A stretch of DNA of 63,695 bases from positions 1 through 63,695 of the forward strand of contig NZ_CACTIE010000017.1 in NCBI RefSeq assembly GCF_902713415.1. The letters are read 5' to 3'. The position numbers were made by a program, and so were the translations under genes. Each line of letters begins with the position of its first letter. The stretch's first letter is position 1. Below, in pieces: positions 1-11,797 of this stretch. The DNA comes from Arsenophonus endosymbiont of Bemisia tabaci Q2. Its GTDB lineage: Bacteria > Pseudomonadota > Gammaproteobacteria > Enterobacterales > Enterobacteriaceae. The notes beneath the pieces are model-generated. The model was not told where the DNA came from, did no database searches, and saw only the letters and a program-made list of their open reading frames with translations.

Positions 1-121
1 AATCTCTACAGTTTTATTAGACCACTACATCCAAGCCTGATTCTAAAAGCTGTTGACCAACTTGAAGACCAATGCCATAATTTGCCTGAGTTTCAATTGA
101 ATCAAATGCCTGATCTGTCAT
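1..121 (-). pseudogene. fklB: FklB peptidyl-prolyl isomerase, N-terminal remnant at window edge
   Basis: Read leftward from an ATG at 121, 30 codons match the start of FklB (FKBP22-type peptidyl-prolyl cis-trans isomerase): [12 protein letters not shown], then [12 protein letters not shown] and ESGL. The frame then goes GLDVVV and stops at TAA near position 17, where the E. coli protein continues for about 170 residues. The dimerisation helices therefore begin but the isomerase domain is absent from this frame. The neighbour rplI is also close to fklB in E. coli, which supports the assignment. The window ends here, so I cannot tell a frameshift from a truncation. Confidence 0.7.
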
Positions 122-472
122 AACAGTTCCTATTTATTAAATTATAAATAATAATAAAGAATAACAGTCTCAAATAAATGGGTAAATAACTATATAAAAT
201 ATAAAATAAATCTAGTTAAAAATAATATTCTAATTTTATATCAATTCATTAATTTTATAATACTAAAAACCTAAAGGTGGAATTTCAGTTTGAAGAATAA
301 ATTTTATTCCTAAATATAAATGATAATATATGAACAGTCACAATTTCATGAATTAAAATTATCGACTACCAGCCAAAAATTCCTCTAACACTCGGCAGAG
401 ATAAAAAAGTAAAAGAATTGACTTTGTACGATTGATTAATAGCAACAATGATTTAGCTGATAGAAATCGAAA
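122..472. other. Non-coding AT-rich spacer
   Basis: About 350 bases between the fklB remnant and the terminator of the rpsF operon. It probably holds the fklB promoter. I see no gene remnant, RNA or repeat in it. Confidence 0.5.
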
Positions 473-500
473 CAAAAACCCCAGCTGATGCTGGTGTTTT
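473..500 (-). terminator. Terminator of the rpsF-priB-rpsR-rplI operon
   Basis: A short GC hairpin (CCAGC / GCTGG with a four-base loop) has T-rich sequence on both sides and starts about 28 bases beyond the rplI stop. It is a plausible rho-independent terminator and could work in both directions. Confidence 0.7.
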
Positions 501-527
501 TGTTTGTGTATAATAATCAGAAAGCAA

Positions 528-977
528 TTATTCAGCAATGATATTCACATTCAGTTTTGCAAATACATCACTATGCACTTGGAAATGAACTTCATGTTCA
601 CCAACAGTACGCAATACACCATTTGGTAAGCGAACTTCGCTTTTCATAACCTCAACACCGGCAGCAGTGACTGCCTGAGCAATATCACGAGTCCCGATCG
701 AACCAAAAAGTTTACCTTTATCACCGGCTTTAGAGGCGATGGTTACTGTTGCTAATGAATTAATTTTTTCCGCGCGCCCTTCCGCAACAGCCAGAACATC
801 GGCTAATTTAGCTTCTAATTCGGCACGGCGTGCTTCAAAAAATTCAACATTCTTTTTAGTTGCAGGAACAGCTTTTCCTAGAGGAACTAAATAGTTACGA
901 GCATAACCCGCTTTAACATCAACTTTGTTACCCAGGCTACCCAGGTTTGCTACTTTATCCAGCAGAATAATTTGCAT
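528..977 (-). CDS. rplI: 50S ribosomal protein L9
   Basis: L9 binds 23S rRNA at the base of the L1 stalk in the large subunit. The 149-residue product is the usual length. The N-terminal domain begins [16 protein letters not shown] and continues with the glycine-rich GYARNYLVP signature. A long connecting helix (about residues 45-75) and the C-terminal rRNA-binding domain follow. It is the last gene of the rpsF-priB-rpsR-rplI operon, 38 bases after rpsR, with an AGGATAAGG-type ribosome site before the ATG. Nothing looks damaged. Confidence 0.97.
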   Translation of the reverse strand: MQIILLDKVANLGSLGNKVDVKAGYARNYLVPLGKAVPATKKNVEFFEARRAELEAKLADVLAVAEGRAEKINSLATVTIASKAGDKGKLFGSIGTRDIAQAVTAAGVEVMKSEVRLPNGVLRTVGEHEVHFQVHSDVFAKLNVNIIAE

Positions 978-1015
978 TACCTTATCCTCTTTAAGTCGTT
1001 AATGGACCGTATCAA

Positions 1016-1565
<550 letters not shown>

Positions 1566-1573
1566 AACCAAAT

Positions 1574-1966
1574 TTACTCTTCAGAATCCTCAGCAACCTG
1601 AATTCCTTCCAGGTCTTCATCAACCAAATCACGACTGCGACGATCGTCTTTCGCTTTAAGCATTGGAGAAGCTTCAGTAACCGCATGCTTAACACGCATA
1701 ATCATGCTGCGGACAACGGCATCATTGAAGCGGAAGTTTGTTTCTAACTCATCAATCACTTCTTGCGGCGCTTCAACGTTCATCAGAACATAGTGTGCTT
1801 TGTGCAATTTATTGATTGGATAAGTTAATTGACGGCGACCCCAGTCTTCCAAGCGATGGATTTGACCTTGCGCTTCGGTGATAGAACTACTATAACGCTC
1901 AATCATACCTGCAATTTGCTCGCTTTGGTCCGGATGAACCATAAAAACGATTTCGTAATGACGCAT
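1574..1966 (-). CDS. rpsF: 30S ribosomal protein S6
   Basis: S6 binds S18 and the central domain of 16S rRNA. The 130-residue product begins [17 protein letters not shown] and ends in the usual acidic tail, which in E. coli is extended with glutamates by RimK (here ending EDSEE). It is the first gene of the operon. The ATG is preceded by a strong AAGGAGC ribosome site. A hairpin in the leader (2007-2052) probably mediates S6:S18 feedback. The gene is intact. Confidence 0.97.
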   Translation of the reverse strand: MRHYEIVFMVHPDQSEQIAGMIERYSSSITEAQGQIHRLEDWGRRQLTYPINKLHKAHYVLMNVEAPQEVIDELETNFRFNDAVVRSMIMRVKHAVTEASPMLKAKDDRRSRDLVDEDLEGIQVAEDSEE

Positions 1967-2006
1967 GAGTTTTGCTCCTTACGGATTAATCAGTCTCTTT
2001 TCAGGG

Positions 2007-2052
2007 TCAGCCGCATCCCATGGAGGCAAGGAACTTATTTAAGTGCGGCTGA
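2007..2052 (-). promoter_or_regulatory. Candidate S6:S18 autoregulatory hairpin in the rpsF leader
   Basis: Nine bases (TCAGCCGCA) pair perfectly with TGCGGCTGA across a 28-base loop, about 40 bases before the rpsF start. Leaders of rpsF operons in many bacteria carry a conserved hairpin with a CCG element that the S6:S18 complex binds to repress its own mRNA. Position and the CCG in the stem fit. I have not checked the exact consensus fold. Confidence 0.6.
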
Positions 2053-2146
2053 AAAATCGACGCATAACTATACCTATCTTTTAGTTAAAACTCAAGCAAT
2101 AGATTAAATCATCACTTATCGTCATTGAATTGGGTTAAGTTAAGTA

Positions 2147-2250
2147 TAGCTAAGCGTCTTAATTTTGATTACAAAAATATATGTTTTTCTCCAATATAAA
2201 TTTACTGATATAGAGTAATTACTTGTAATCATTTTAAAGTCGCCTAGCTA
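2147..2250 (+). mobile_element. MITE copy 1 (IS630-like ends), intergenic
   Basis: A 104-bp element that begins TAGCTAAGCGTC, ends GCCTAGCTA and is flanked by TA on both sides. It encodes nothing. Its ends resemble those of the IS630 copies in this window. It lies between rpsF and rlmB and breaks no gene. This copy has one extra A in the centre compared with the 103-bp form. Confidence 0.9.
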
Positions 2251-2287
2251 TAATCTTGCCAAGATTATCAATGCTCTTACTTTTTTC

Positions 2288-3025
2288 TCAATAACTGTGC
2301 CGTTGACGTACTGCTTCGAATAAACAAACGCCGGTCGCAATAGAGACATTTAAAGACGAAACCATACCGCCCATTGGAATACTAATCAGTTCATCACAAT
2401 GTTCCCTTGTTAAACGACGGATACCTTCACCTTCAGCACCCATCACCAATGCAACCGGCCCGGTTAACTTACTTTCATATAATGTATGATTGGCGTCACC
2501 TGCAGTGCCAACAATCCAGATATGATGCTGCTGCAATTGACGTAGTGTCCGCGCAAGATTGGTAACCCGAATTAATGGCATACTCTCAGCTGCACCACAG
2601 GCAACTTTCTTAGCGATGGCATTAAGTTGAGCAGATTTATCCTTTGGTACAATAACCGCATCAATACCCGCAGCCTCTGCACTACGTAAACAAGCACCTA
2701 AGTTATGTGGATCGGTAATACCATCTAATATAAGCAAAAAGGGTGATTTTGTCTGAGAAATAATAATATCTAAATCACTCTCTTGATATTGCCGCCCGGG
2801 TTTTAGCTGAGCGATAATACCCTGATGAACAGCGTTCTGTGTCTGCTTATCCATCCATTGACGATTAGCTAACTGGATAATAATGCCCAATTTTTCAAGC
2901 TGTTGAATAATCGGCAATAAACGTTTATCTTCACGCCCTTTAAGTACATAAACTTGTTTTAAACGCGATGGATTGCGTTCCAGCAGTGCTTGCACTGCAT
3001 GAATACCATAAATAATTTCACTCAT
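2288..3025 (-). CDS. rlmB: 23S rRNA (guanosine-2'-O)-methyltransferase RlmB
   Basis: RlmB methylates the 2'-O of G2251 in the P loop of 23S rRNA using S-adenosylmethionine. The 245-residue product has the substrate-binding domain first (about residues 1-80, starting [17 protein letters not shown]). The SPOUT-fold trefoil-knot methyltransferase domain follows, with [22 protein letters not shown] and [10 protein letters not shown]. The length matches E. coli (243). It lies downstream of rnr, 78 bases away, as in E. coli. It looks intact. Confidence 0.95.
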   Translation of the reverse strand: MSEIIYGIHAVQALLERNPSRLKQVYVLKGREDKRLLPIIQQLEKLGIIIQLANRQWMDKQTQNAVHQGIIAQLKPGRQYQESDLDIIISQTKSPFLLILDGITDPHNLGACLRSAEAAGIDAVIVPKDKSAQLNAIAKKVACGAAESMPLIRVTNLARTLRQLQQHHIWIVGTAGDANHTLYESKLTGPVALVMGAEGEGIRRLTREHCDELISIPMGGMVSSLNVSIATGVCLFEAVRQRHSY

Positions 3026-3102
3026 AAATTTATCGATTACTTAATAACTCTCAAAGAGAGTCAATCATTGCCGATGAAGATCAGTAATAAAAATAACTAA
3101 GA

Positions 3103-5547
3103 TTATTTTTGTGTTTTTTTGATAGCCTTTTTTCCTCTCAATTTTGCGGCAATTTTTTTACTTTTATGAGAAACCTTTTTCCCTTTCTTATCTACTTTTT
3201 TAGCGTTGCCGCTGCCTTTTTTATTCGCTTTAATAAATGCACTACTGGGCTCAAAATTTTTGTCCTGGCTGTGATCTTGCTTGCTATGAGTTGAAATTGT
3301 TTTTTTAAATTGCTTTTTTGTTTTTTTTTTTGCTGTCTTACCTGGATTTTTCGCCTTACGTAAGGTTGATATCAATGCGAAATCGATCTTGCGTTCATCC
3401 ATATGTACAGCTTCAACGGTAATTTCAACTTCATCACCAAGACGATATACCATCCCCGAAGACTCACCAATAAGTCTCTGTCCTACATTATCGTAGCGAT
3501 AGTAATCATTATTAAGTGATGAGACATGCACCAGACCATCAATAAAAAGATCTTTTAAGCGGACAAAAAAGCCAAAACCCGTGACACTAGTGATAATGCC
3601 AGTAAATACATTGCCAACTTGATCCTGCATAAAATCACATTTCAACCAATCAGCAACATCTCTCGTCGCTTCATCAGCTCGCCGTTCGGTCATTGAACAA
3701 TGTTCACCCAATTGCAGCATTTCATGACTATCAGCATGCCAACCACCGGTCGGCGTCGAGCGATGTTGATTGTTTCCATGTTGTCCAGATAAAAGATATT
3801 TAATCGAACGATGTAACGCTAAATCAGGATATCGACGGATCGGTGAAGTGAAATGGGCATAAGATTTCAGTGCTAAGCCAAAATGCCCTCTATTTTCAGG
3901 ATCATAAATAGCTTGTTTCATTGAACGCAAAATCATTGTTTGCAGCAATTCATGATCCGGACGTTCAGCCACTTCATCCATAACTTTAGCATAATCAGCT
4001 GACTCTGGTTTCGTGCCACCTGGCAATCTCAAACCCAGCTCGCTAAATACCGTCCGCAAATTTACAATACTCTCTTGTTTGGGCCTATCATGGACACGAT
4101 ACAAGCTAGGTTCTTTATTCCGCTCAACAAAACGTGCGGCAGCGATATTCGCTAAAATCATACACTCTTCAATTAATTTATGCCCATCATTACGTTCAAC
4201 CGGCTCTATCCGCTCAATGCGTTTTTCTGCATTAAAAATAAATTTAGCTTCTTCAGATTCAAAGGAGATAGCCCCGCGTTTTATGCGCGCATTATCTAAC
4301 GCTTTATATAATCGATGAAGTTGTTCTAAATGCGGCACCAGGTCTTGATAATGTTGACGTAATTCTTCGTCACCCTGTAAAATTTTCCAGACTTTGGTAT
4401 AAGTCAATCTGGCATGAGAACGCATTACGGCTTCATAGAATTTAGATGAAGTAATTTTCCCTTCCGCCGATATCTGCATTTCACATACCATGCAAAGCCT
4501 CTCAACTTCAGGGTTTAATGAACATAACCCATTAGAAAGAATTTCAGGCAACATAGGGATCACTCGTGATGGAAAATAGACTGAATTTCCCCGACTAACC
4601 GCTTCACTATCCAAAGCCGTTTGTGGCCGCACATAATAACTAACATCAGCAATCGCGACCCATAAGCACCAGCCACCGTCTTCTTTCGGCATACAATAAA
4701 CTGCATCATCAAAATCTCGGGCATCTTCGCCATCAATGGTGACTAAAGGTAGATGACATAAGTCTACTCTGCCTTTTTTTGCTGACGCAGGGATCTGTTC
4801 GGACAAATCAGCAACTTGCTTCTCAACTTGTGGCGGCCAACTATACGGAATTTCATAGGTTCTTAATGCAATCTCTACCACAATGTTAGTCCCCATGCTT
4901 TCGCCTAATACTTCGACAATATTTCCTACTGCCTGGGTATGGCGCGCTGGTCGGGTTGTCATCTCAACGACAACCACATTTCCCATCCTGGCACCGTTAA
5001 CCTGCTCTTTAGGGATCAATATCTCAAAGGACAGTCGACTATCATCAGGGACTACATACCCCATCCCCGATTCTATAAAATAACGTCCTACAATATGATT
5101 ATTTCGTGGGACAAGCACTCGAACAATGCGAACTTCTGTACGTCCTCGCCGATCTTTGCCCAATGGCTGGATAAGTACAAGATCACCATGCAGCGCTTTT
5201 TTCATTTCTTCTAAAGAAAGGTAAAAATCGTCTTTCTGGCCTTCTACCCGTAAAAAACCAAAACCATCACGATGGCCAATAACTGTGCCTTTGAGTAAAT
5301 CAAGGCGTTCAGGTAAGGCATAACATTGACGACGAGTAAATACTAATTGCCCATCACGTTCCATAGCACGTAAGCGGCGCCGCAAAGCCTCTAACTCTTC
5401 TTCTTTAGTTAACTTTAATATTCGGCCGATTTCCTGTCGACTTACAGGCTTAGTAAATTTTGCTAATACCTCTAAAATATATTCACGACTTACAATTGGT
5501 GAATGATATTTCTCAGCTTCCCGGTCTTTATAAGGATCTTTTGCCAT
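3103..5547 (-). CDS. rnr: Ribonuclease R
   Basis: RNase R is a processive 3'-5' exoribonuclease that degrades structured RNA and works with SmpB-tmRNA. The order is a helix-turn-helix/cold-shock N-terminus, then the RNB domain with [13 protein letters not shown], whose aspartates bind magnesium. The S1 domain ([17 protein letters not shown]) follows, and a lysine-rich tail of about 80 residues. The length of 814 is normal. The second of two adjacent methionines (5547) fits the family start MAKDP. The long basic tail has many A runs but stays open. Confidence 0.95.
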   Translation of the reverse strand: MAKDPYKDREAEKYHSPIVSREYILEVLAKFTKPVSRQEIGRILKLTKEEELEALRRRLRAMERDGQLVFTRRQCYALPERLDLLKGTVIGHRDGFGFLRVEGQKDDFYLSLEEMKKALHGDLVLIQPLGKDRRGRTEVRIVRVLVPRNNHIVGRYFIESGMGYVVPDDSRLSFEILIPKEQVNGARMGNVVVVEMTTRPARHTQAVGNIVEVLGESMGTNIVVEIALRTYEIPYSWPPQVEKQVADLSEQIPASAKKGRVDLCHLPLVTIDGEDARDFDDAVYCMPKEDGGWCLWVAIADVSYYVRPQTALDSEAVSRGNSVYFPSRVIPMLPEILSNGLCSLNPEVERLCMVCEMQISAEGKITSSKFYEAVMRSHARLTYTKVWKILQGDEELRQHYQDLVPHLEQLHRLYKALDNARIKRGAISFESEEAKFIFNAEKRIERIEPVERNDGHKLIEECMILANIAAARFVERNKEPSLYRVHDRPKQESIVNLRTVFSELGLRLPGGTKPESADYAKVMDEVAERPDHELLQTMILRSMKQAIYDPENRGHFGLALKSYAHFTSPIRRYPDLALHRSIKYLLSGQHGNNQHRSTPTGGWHADSHEMLQLGEHCSMTERRADEATRDVADWLKCDFMQDQVGNVFTGIITSVTGFGFFVRLKDLFIDGLVHVSSLNNDYYRYDNVGQRLIGESSGMVYRLGDEVEITVEAVHMDERKIDFALISTLRKAKNPGKTAKKKTKKQFKKTISTHSKQDHSQDKNFEPSSAFIKANKKGSGNAKKVDKKGKKVSHKSKKIAAKLRGKKAIKKTQK

Positions 5548-5605
5548 CACTCACCTCCACTACCACTTTGATTAATATAACCCACTAATACACCAGGCCT
5601 GTTAT

Positions 5606-6027
5606 TTATTTTAATAGTAACTTATAAAGTAGCTTATTATTTTCTATTAGATCTGCCAGTGTATATTTATCTAATTCATTTAAAAAAAGTTCAATTACTT
5701 GATTTAATATTTTTTTAATCGACAAGCAAAAGTAATATGGCAAAAATCGCTGCAGCAATTAACTAATGCGAGAGGCTCTAATAGACGAACAACATCACCT
5801 ATCCGGATCTGCTCAGCTGGCTTGCCTAAGTAAATCCCGCCATTTTTCCTTCTCACCCCAGCAACAAGTCCACATCGGCTTAATTGATTAATAATTTTTA
5901 CCATATGGTTACGCGAGACACTGTATACATTAGGAACTTCAGTAATATTAGTTCTTTTATCCTTAGGTAATGAAGCCATATAAATTAATGCGCTTAAGCC
6001 ATAATCAGTAAAACTTGTTAACTGCAC
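5606..6027 (-). pseudogene. nsrR: Nitric-oxide-sensing repressor NsrR, one-base frameshift in a poly-A run
   Basis: NsrR is an Rrf2-family repressor whose iron-sulfur cluster senses nitric oxide. Residues 1-104 follow the family, including the DNA-binding helix region [15 protein letters not shown] and the three cluster cysteines ([12 protein letters not shown]). After RLKK the frame hits TAA at 5704. Reading an eighth A in the seven-A run near 5710 restores the conserved tail ([20 protein letters not shown] onward) to a stop at 5606. That would give 140 residues, against 141 in E. coli. All ligands lie before the break. RNA-polymerase slippage on the A run could still make some full-length protein. 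Confidence 0.9.
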
Positions 6028-6169
6028 ATTAACCTCTGGTTATAAAACAAAAATGGAAAGAGATCTTCTTGACATTAATTCATTTAGTTATATCTATTAT
6101 GTAAATTTTTATCATATTAAGCAAAATTGATCAGTAATCAGGCAATATGAATTACTAGATATAAAAATA

Positions 6170-6189
6170 ACGCCTGAATGTTGAGGCGT
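6170..6189 (-). terminator. Terminator after purA
   Basis: Six-base arms ACGCCT / AGGCGT enclose an eight-base loop. On the minus strand they are followed by TATTTTTATAT, about 30 bases after the purA stop. Confidence 0.75.
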
Positions 6190-6221
6190 CACTCTTTGAG
6201 CAATATTATTGACTGGTAAAA

Positions 6222-7592
<1,371 letters not shown>

Positions 7593-7627
7593 TCAATACC
7601 TCTTTTCATGACAATCTTAACAGATTA

Positions 7628-7648
7628 AAGCCCGCCTAATGCGGGCTT
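7628..7648 (-). terminator. Terminator after hflK-hflC
   Basis: Perfect eight-base arms AAGCCCGC / GCGGGCTT with a five-base loop, 43 bases past the hflC stop and ending in TTTAAT on the minus strand. It separates hflC from purA. Confidence 0.85.
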
Positions 7649-7690
7649 ACCGAGAGTCAATTCGCAATCATTTCATTTATCTTTAAATGA

Positions 7691-8698
7691 TCACTGTACG
7701 GCTCTTTGTTTAGTTGGTGCTCGCATATAGCGGAAAAAATCGGTATCTGGGCTTAATACCATCACATCATCACCATTTTTACTAAAGCTCTTTTCGTATG
7801 CCCGTAAACTACGAATGAAAGCATAGAAATCAGGATCTTGGTTAAATGCATCAGCAAATAGCTTAGTTGCCATCGCATCTCCTTCACCATGTAATTTCAG
7901 TGCCGTACGCTCCGCTTCTGCCAATGTCTCGGTCACTGTTTTATCTGCTGCTGCACGGATCTTCACGGCCTCTTCTTGACCTTGTGAACGATGTTGGCGT
8001 GCTACAGCCTCTCGTTCAGCGCGCATACGTTGATATATCGCTTCCGAAACTTCACTTGGCAATTCAATACGTTTGATGCGAACATCGACAACTTGGATCC
8101 CTAACGCCGCCATGCTATTTGGATTAACAACTGGCGAATTACCTTTGATCTCTTGATCAAAACGGGCTGCTGCCGAGGCAATAGCCTGATCTGCATCTTT
8201 TGTCGCTTCTGTATCTGAACCAGAACCTTTATTAAGTGCATCACGCACATCGACGGTCAAGCGCCCGCGAGAATCGGTAATAATATCTTTCACATTTAAA
8301 CGGCCAAATTCTGAACGCAGACGATCACTAAATTTACGTTTCAGTAAAGTTTCAGCTTGATAAGGATTACCGCCACCGGTCGCCACATAGTAACGACTAA
8401 AATCAGTAATTCGCCATTTTAAATAGGAATCAACCATTAAATCTTTATTTTCTCGAGTCAGATAGCGATCTGCCTGAACATCCAATGTCTGAATACGAGC
8501 ATCCAGCATTTTTACCGTTTCAATAAATGGTATTTTGAGGTTCAAACCTGGCTCATAAATAATAGGTTTATTGTCACTATCACGCACAACCTTACCAAAG
8601 CGTAGAATAATCCCTCTTTCTGTTTGTTGAACGGTGAAAATTGACATATACAACACAACTAATGCAGCAATAATAATAACAATCACTGATTTACGCAT
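7691..8698 (-). CDS. hflC: HflC, regulator of FtsH protease
   Basis: HflC is a stomatin/prohibitin-family (SPFH) membrane protein that with HflK forms a large cage around FtsH and tunes its proteolysis. The 335-residue product has one N-terminal membrane segment (about residues 5-20, VIVIIIAALVVLYMS) with the rest in the periplasm. Then come the SPFH domain (ERGIILRFGKV) and a charged alpha-helical stretch rich in E, A and R (about 225-270). It starts three bases after the hflK stop, so the pair is co-translated. Intact. Confidence 0.95.
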   Translation of the reverse strand: MRKSVIVIIIAALVVLYMSIFTVQQTERGIILRFGKVVRDSDNKPIIYEPGLNLKIPFIETVKMLDARIQTLDVQADRYLTRENKDLMVDSYLKWRITDFSRYYVATGGGNPYQAETLLKRKFSDRLRSEFGRLNVKDIITDSRGRLTVDVRDALNKGSGSDTEATKDADQAIASAAARFDQEIKGNSPVVNPNSMAALGIQVVDVRIKRIELPSEVSEAIYQRMRAEREAVARQHRSQGQEEAVKIRAAADKTVTETLAEAERTALKLHGEGDAMATKLFADAFNQDPDFYAFIRSLRAYEKSFSKNGDDVMVLSPDTDFFRYMRAPTKQRAVQ

Positions 8699-8700
8699 GA

Positions 8701-9918
8701 TTATTGTCTTCCTACACGAGTTGAATTACTGCCCGGAGCATTATCCCGCGTACCATAGCTATATGAATAAGGCGATTTAGTAGAAATATCTGATTGCTGA
8801 ATAACTTTTGGTGGTGTTATTTTCTGTATATCTGCTGCTTTATCTTTGGTTCCACTGCGTAAAATCTGCTCTAACGGCAACACTAACATACTATTGCTCT
8901 TGTCGTTAACAATAACCTTACGCGTATTACTTAGTACTCGTTCCATTGTCTCAATATATAAACGTTCACGAGTGATTTGAGGAGCAGCTCGATATTCTGG
9001 CAACATTTTGGCAAAGCTGGCTACTTCACCTTCCGCCTTGAAAACCACACTTGATTTATAAGCTTTTGCTTCTTCGATCAATTTCTGGGCATTACCGTTC
9101 GCTAATGGCAAAACTTCATTACGATAAGCTTGCGCTTCACGGATGGTCTTCTGTTCTTCTTCTCGCGCTGCAATAACATCATCAAATGCGGCTTTAACCG
9201 CTTCCGGTGGACGAGCAGCCTGGAAGTTAACATCTAATATCGTTATACCCATATTATAAGGTCTTATTGTATTTTCTAACTCTTTTTGTGTTTCATAACG
9301 GATAAAGGCACGTTTCGTCGTTAACACCTGTTCCATTGCTGATTGGCCAATAATTCCACGTACTGCGCTATCTATTGCCTGACGTAAACTGTTATCTGGG
9401 TTAGTAATATTAAATAAATATTGAGCCGGATCTGTTACGCGATACTGGACGTTCATTTCTACTTGAATAACATTTTCATCCGCAGTTAACATCATACCAT
9501 TAGTCGCTTGTTCACGAATGGTTTCAACATTAATCGGAATCACTTTTTCAATAAAATTTGGTTTCCAATTTAAACCCGGTTCAACAGTATGGCTATATTT
9601 ACCAAAACGGAAAACGACGCCACGATCACTCTCTTTTATCGTATAAAAACCACTTGCAGCCCAAATAATAACAACTGCTGCGATAATAAATACGATAAAA
9701 CGGTCGTTTATATTGACGCCATTTTGATTACTCGAACCATTTTTACCTTTATTATTCCCACCTAAACCACCAAGTTTGCGACTCAACTTGCGGAACAGAT
9801 CGTCAAGATCAGTTGTTCCCTTTTTCCGATTACCTTTATTACCACTGGAGTTGCTTCTATTGCTGCTTCCCCACGGGTCGCGGTCCTGTCCGTTATTACC
9901 GGGCTGATTCCACGCCAT
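8701..9918 (-). CDS. hflK: HflK, regulator of FtsH protease
   Basis: HflK is the partner of HflC in the FtsH-HflKC complex of the inner membrane. The 405-residue product begins MAWNQPGNNGQDRDPWGSS, followed by a Gly/Asn/Lys-rich cytoplasmic region. One membrane segment lies at about residues 75-93 (FIVFIIAAVVIIWAASG), then the SPFH domain (SDRGVVFRFGKYSHTVEPGLNW) and a coiled-coil region. The E. coli protein is 419 residues. It sits between hflX and hflC in the ancestral order and looks intact. Confidence 0.95.
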   Translation of the reverse strand: MAWNQPGNNGQDRDPWGSSNRSNSSGNKGNRKKGTTDLDDLFRKLSRKLGGLGGNNKGKNGSSNQNGVNINDRFIVFIIAAVVIIWAASGFYTIKESDRGVVFRFGKYSHTVEPGLNWKPNFIEKVIPINVETIREQATNGMMLTADENVIQVEMNVQYRVTDPAQYLFNITNPDNSLRQAIDSAVRGIIGQSAMEQVLTTKRAFIRYETQKELENTIRPYNMGITILDVNFQAARPPEAVKAAFDDVIAAREEEQKTIREAQAYRNEVLPLANGNAQKLIEEAKAYKSSVVFKAEGEVASFAKMLPEYRAAPQITRERLYIETMERVLSNTRKVIVNDKSNSMLVLPLEQILRSGTKDKAADIQKITPPKVIQQSDISTKSPYSYSYGTRDNAPGSNSTRVGRQ

Positions 9919-10003
9919 GTTATAGCTCCATTCGTTATGATTGGTTTTTCAGGGCTAAGAGCAAAATATTTTACTCTTAATTTGTTCAATTTATTGACCA
10001 CAT

Positions 10004-11302
10004 TTAATGTGTTGACTTAACAATGTACTCAAGTAAAGGTTGTTCTTGCTTGCAAAGTCTTTGCCAGTCAACAATGGGCAGCTTCACTTCAAGCATGATA
10101 CTGCCATCTTTATCCATTTCTTCATATTCGATTGCCTGAAGTTGATAGAATCGACTGCGCAAACGACCCGCTTCTGGCGGTAAACGCAATTCATAGTGTG
10201 CAATTTCACCAGAAAGGCGTTCTGTCAGCGCCTGTAATAATAATGGAATCCCTTCACCAGTTTGAGCAGAGAGCCAGACCCGAATAGGGACATTATTCTC
10301 ATCGCGATCAATACGGGGAGTAAATCCATTCAACATGTCAATTTTATTCATGACTAACAGCGCTGGAATTTCATTAGCCTCAATTTCTTCTAGTACACTT
10401 TCAACTGCGCGGATATTTTCTTCCATACGGTTATCCGCAGCATCCACAACATGTAATAATAAACTGGCTTCGCGTGTTTCCTGCAATGTTGCTTTAAATG
10501 CAGCGACCAGATTGTGAGGTAGATGGCGAATAAAACCTACAGTATCAGCCAACACTGTCACTCCAACATCATCAATATCAATACGCCGTAATCTAGGATC
10601 TAACGTCGCAAATAATTGATCTGCTGCATATACTTCAGACTTTGTCATTTGATTAAACAGACTAGACTTACCTGCATTAGTGTAACCTACCAATGATATG
10701 GTGGGAATACCCGCTTTACTTCTAGCTTGTCTACCCTGCTTTCTCTGCTTTTCTACCTTAGCCAACCGAGAAAGAATTTGTCGAATTTTACCGCGGATCA
10801 ATCGACGATCCGTTTCAAGTTGCGTTTCACCAGGTCCACGTAAGCCGATCCCTCCTTTCTGTCGTTCAAGGTGAGTCCAGCCACGTACCAAACGGGTAGA
10901 AATATGCCTTAACTGAGCTAATTCAACTTGTAGTTTACCTTCATGTGTACGTGCGCGCTGTGCAAATATATCTAAAATTAAACTCGTACGATCAATAACT
11001 CGGCACTGACATAATCGTTCAAGATTTCTTTCCTGTGCAGGGCTTAACGTATGATCAAAAAGAACCACATCGGCATTACTGTCTTTAACAGCTGCCGTAA
11101 TTTCTTCCGCTTTACCCTCACCAACAAAATATTTAGCCTGCGGTGATTTGCGATTTCCTGTGATTATCTGTACTGGCTTAATACCCGCAGAGATGACTAA
11201 TGATTCAAATTCAATTAGGTTTTCAATATCTTTTTCATTAGAGAAAAAAACATGCACAAGAACAGCTAATTCCCCACCTTCATGTCTATCAAACAAAAGC
11301 AC
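10004..11302 (-). CDS. hflX: Ribosome-associated GTPase HflX
   Basis: HflX is a GTPase that splits stalled 70S ribosomes, notably after heat stress. The N-terminal HflX domain (about residues 1-195) carries FVGEGKAEE and [18 protein letters not shown]. The G domain follows with [13 protein letters not shown] (P loop), DTVGF (G3) and NKID (G4), then a short C-terminal domain. The length is 432 against 426 in E. coli. A hairpin between hfq and hflX probably lowers read-through from hfq. No lesions. Confidence 0.95.
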   Translation of the reverse strand: MLLFDRHEGGELAVLVHVFFSNEKDIENLIEFESLVISAGIKPVQIITGNRKSPQAKYFVGEGKAEEITAAVKDSNADVVLFDHTLSPAQERNLERLCQCRVIDRTSLILDIFAQRARTHEGKLQVELAQLRHISTRLVRGWTHLERQKGGIGLRGPGETQLETDRRLIRGKIRQILSRLAKVEKQRKQGRQARSKAGIPTISLVGYTNAGKSSLFNQMTKSEVYAADQLFATLDPRLRRIDIDDVGVTVLADTVGFIRHLPHNLVAAFKATLQETREASLLLHVVDAADNRMEENIRAVESVLEEIEANEIPALLVMNKIDMLNGFTPRIDRDENNVPIRVWLSAQTGEGIPLLLQALTERLSGEIAHYELRLPPEAGRLRSRFYQLQAIEYEEMDKDGSIMLEVKLPIVDWQRLCKQEQPLLEYIVKSTH

Positions 11303-11338
11303 AACTCCTTAGACTTAAAAAATATCAAACAGGAAAAA

Positions 11339-11364
11339 TACAGGTAAAAGGAACTTTACCTGTA
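11339..11364 (-). terminator. Terminator/attenuator between hfq and hflX
   Basis: Ten-base arms TACAGGTAAA / TTTACCTGTA with a six-base loop lie 27 bases after the hfq stop. T-rich sequence follows on the minus strand and an A/T run lies on the other side. Confidence 0.8.
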
Positions 11365-11390
11365 TTTTTTTGTTCAGATAATTAACTGAA

Positions 11391-11687
11391 TTATTCAGTC
11401 GCATCACTATCCTGTGGAACTGCCACATTACCTGTATTGTAATTACCTAAGCCTGTATTACCCCCTTGATTACTATGGTGAGATACAGGACGAGAAGGTA
11501 CTACAGTAGAAATAGCATGCTTATATACCATTTGGCTTACTGTGTTTTTCAGTAAAATAACAAATTGATCAAATGATTCGATTTGACCTTGTAATTTGAT
11601 GCCATTGACCAAATAAATGGAAACCGGAACCCTTTCACGACGTAACGCGTTTAGGAACGGATCTTGCAAAGATTGCCCCTTAGCCAT
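11391..11687 (-). CDS. hfq: RNA chaperone Hfq
   Basis: Hfq is the hexameric Sm-like protein that binds small RNAs and their mRNA targets. The 98-residue product starts [34 protein letters not shown]. It has the Sm1 motif ([11 protein letters not shown]) and the Sm2 motif [14 protein letters not shown]. The tail is unstructured, rich in Gly and Asn and ends in acidic residues, typical of enterobacteria (102 residues in E. coli). Its survival agrees with a retained small-RNA gene, glmZ, in this window. It sits between miaA and hflX as usual. Confidence 0.97.
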   Translation of the reverse strand: MAKGQSLQDPFLNALRRERVPVSIYLVNGIKLQGQIESFDQFVILLKNTVSQMVYKHAISTVVPSRPVSHHSNQGGNTGLGNYNTGNVAVPQDSDATE

Positions 11688-11797
11688 TCTCTATTTTCCT
11701 TATTTTGTTGTTTTTAACTAAGAACCTTTATGGTTCGAAAAAATTAACTACTCAAAAAAATTGTGCCTTTACCACCAATTGTACATAAATAGGAAAC

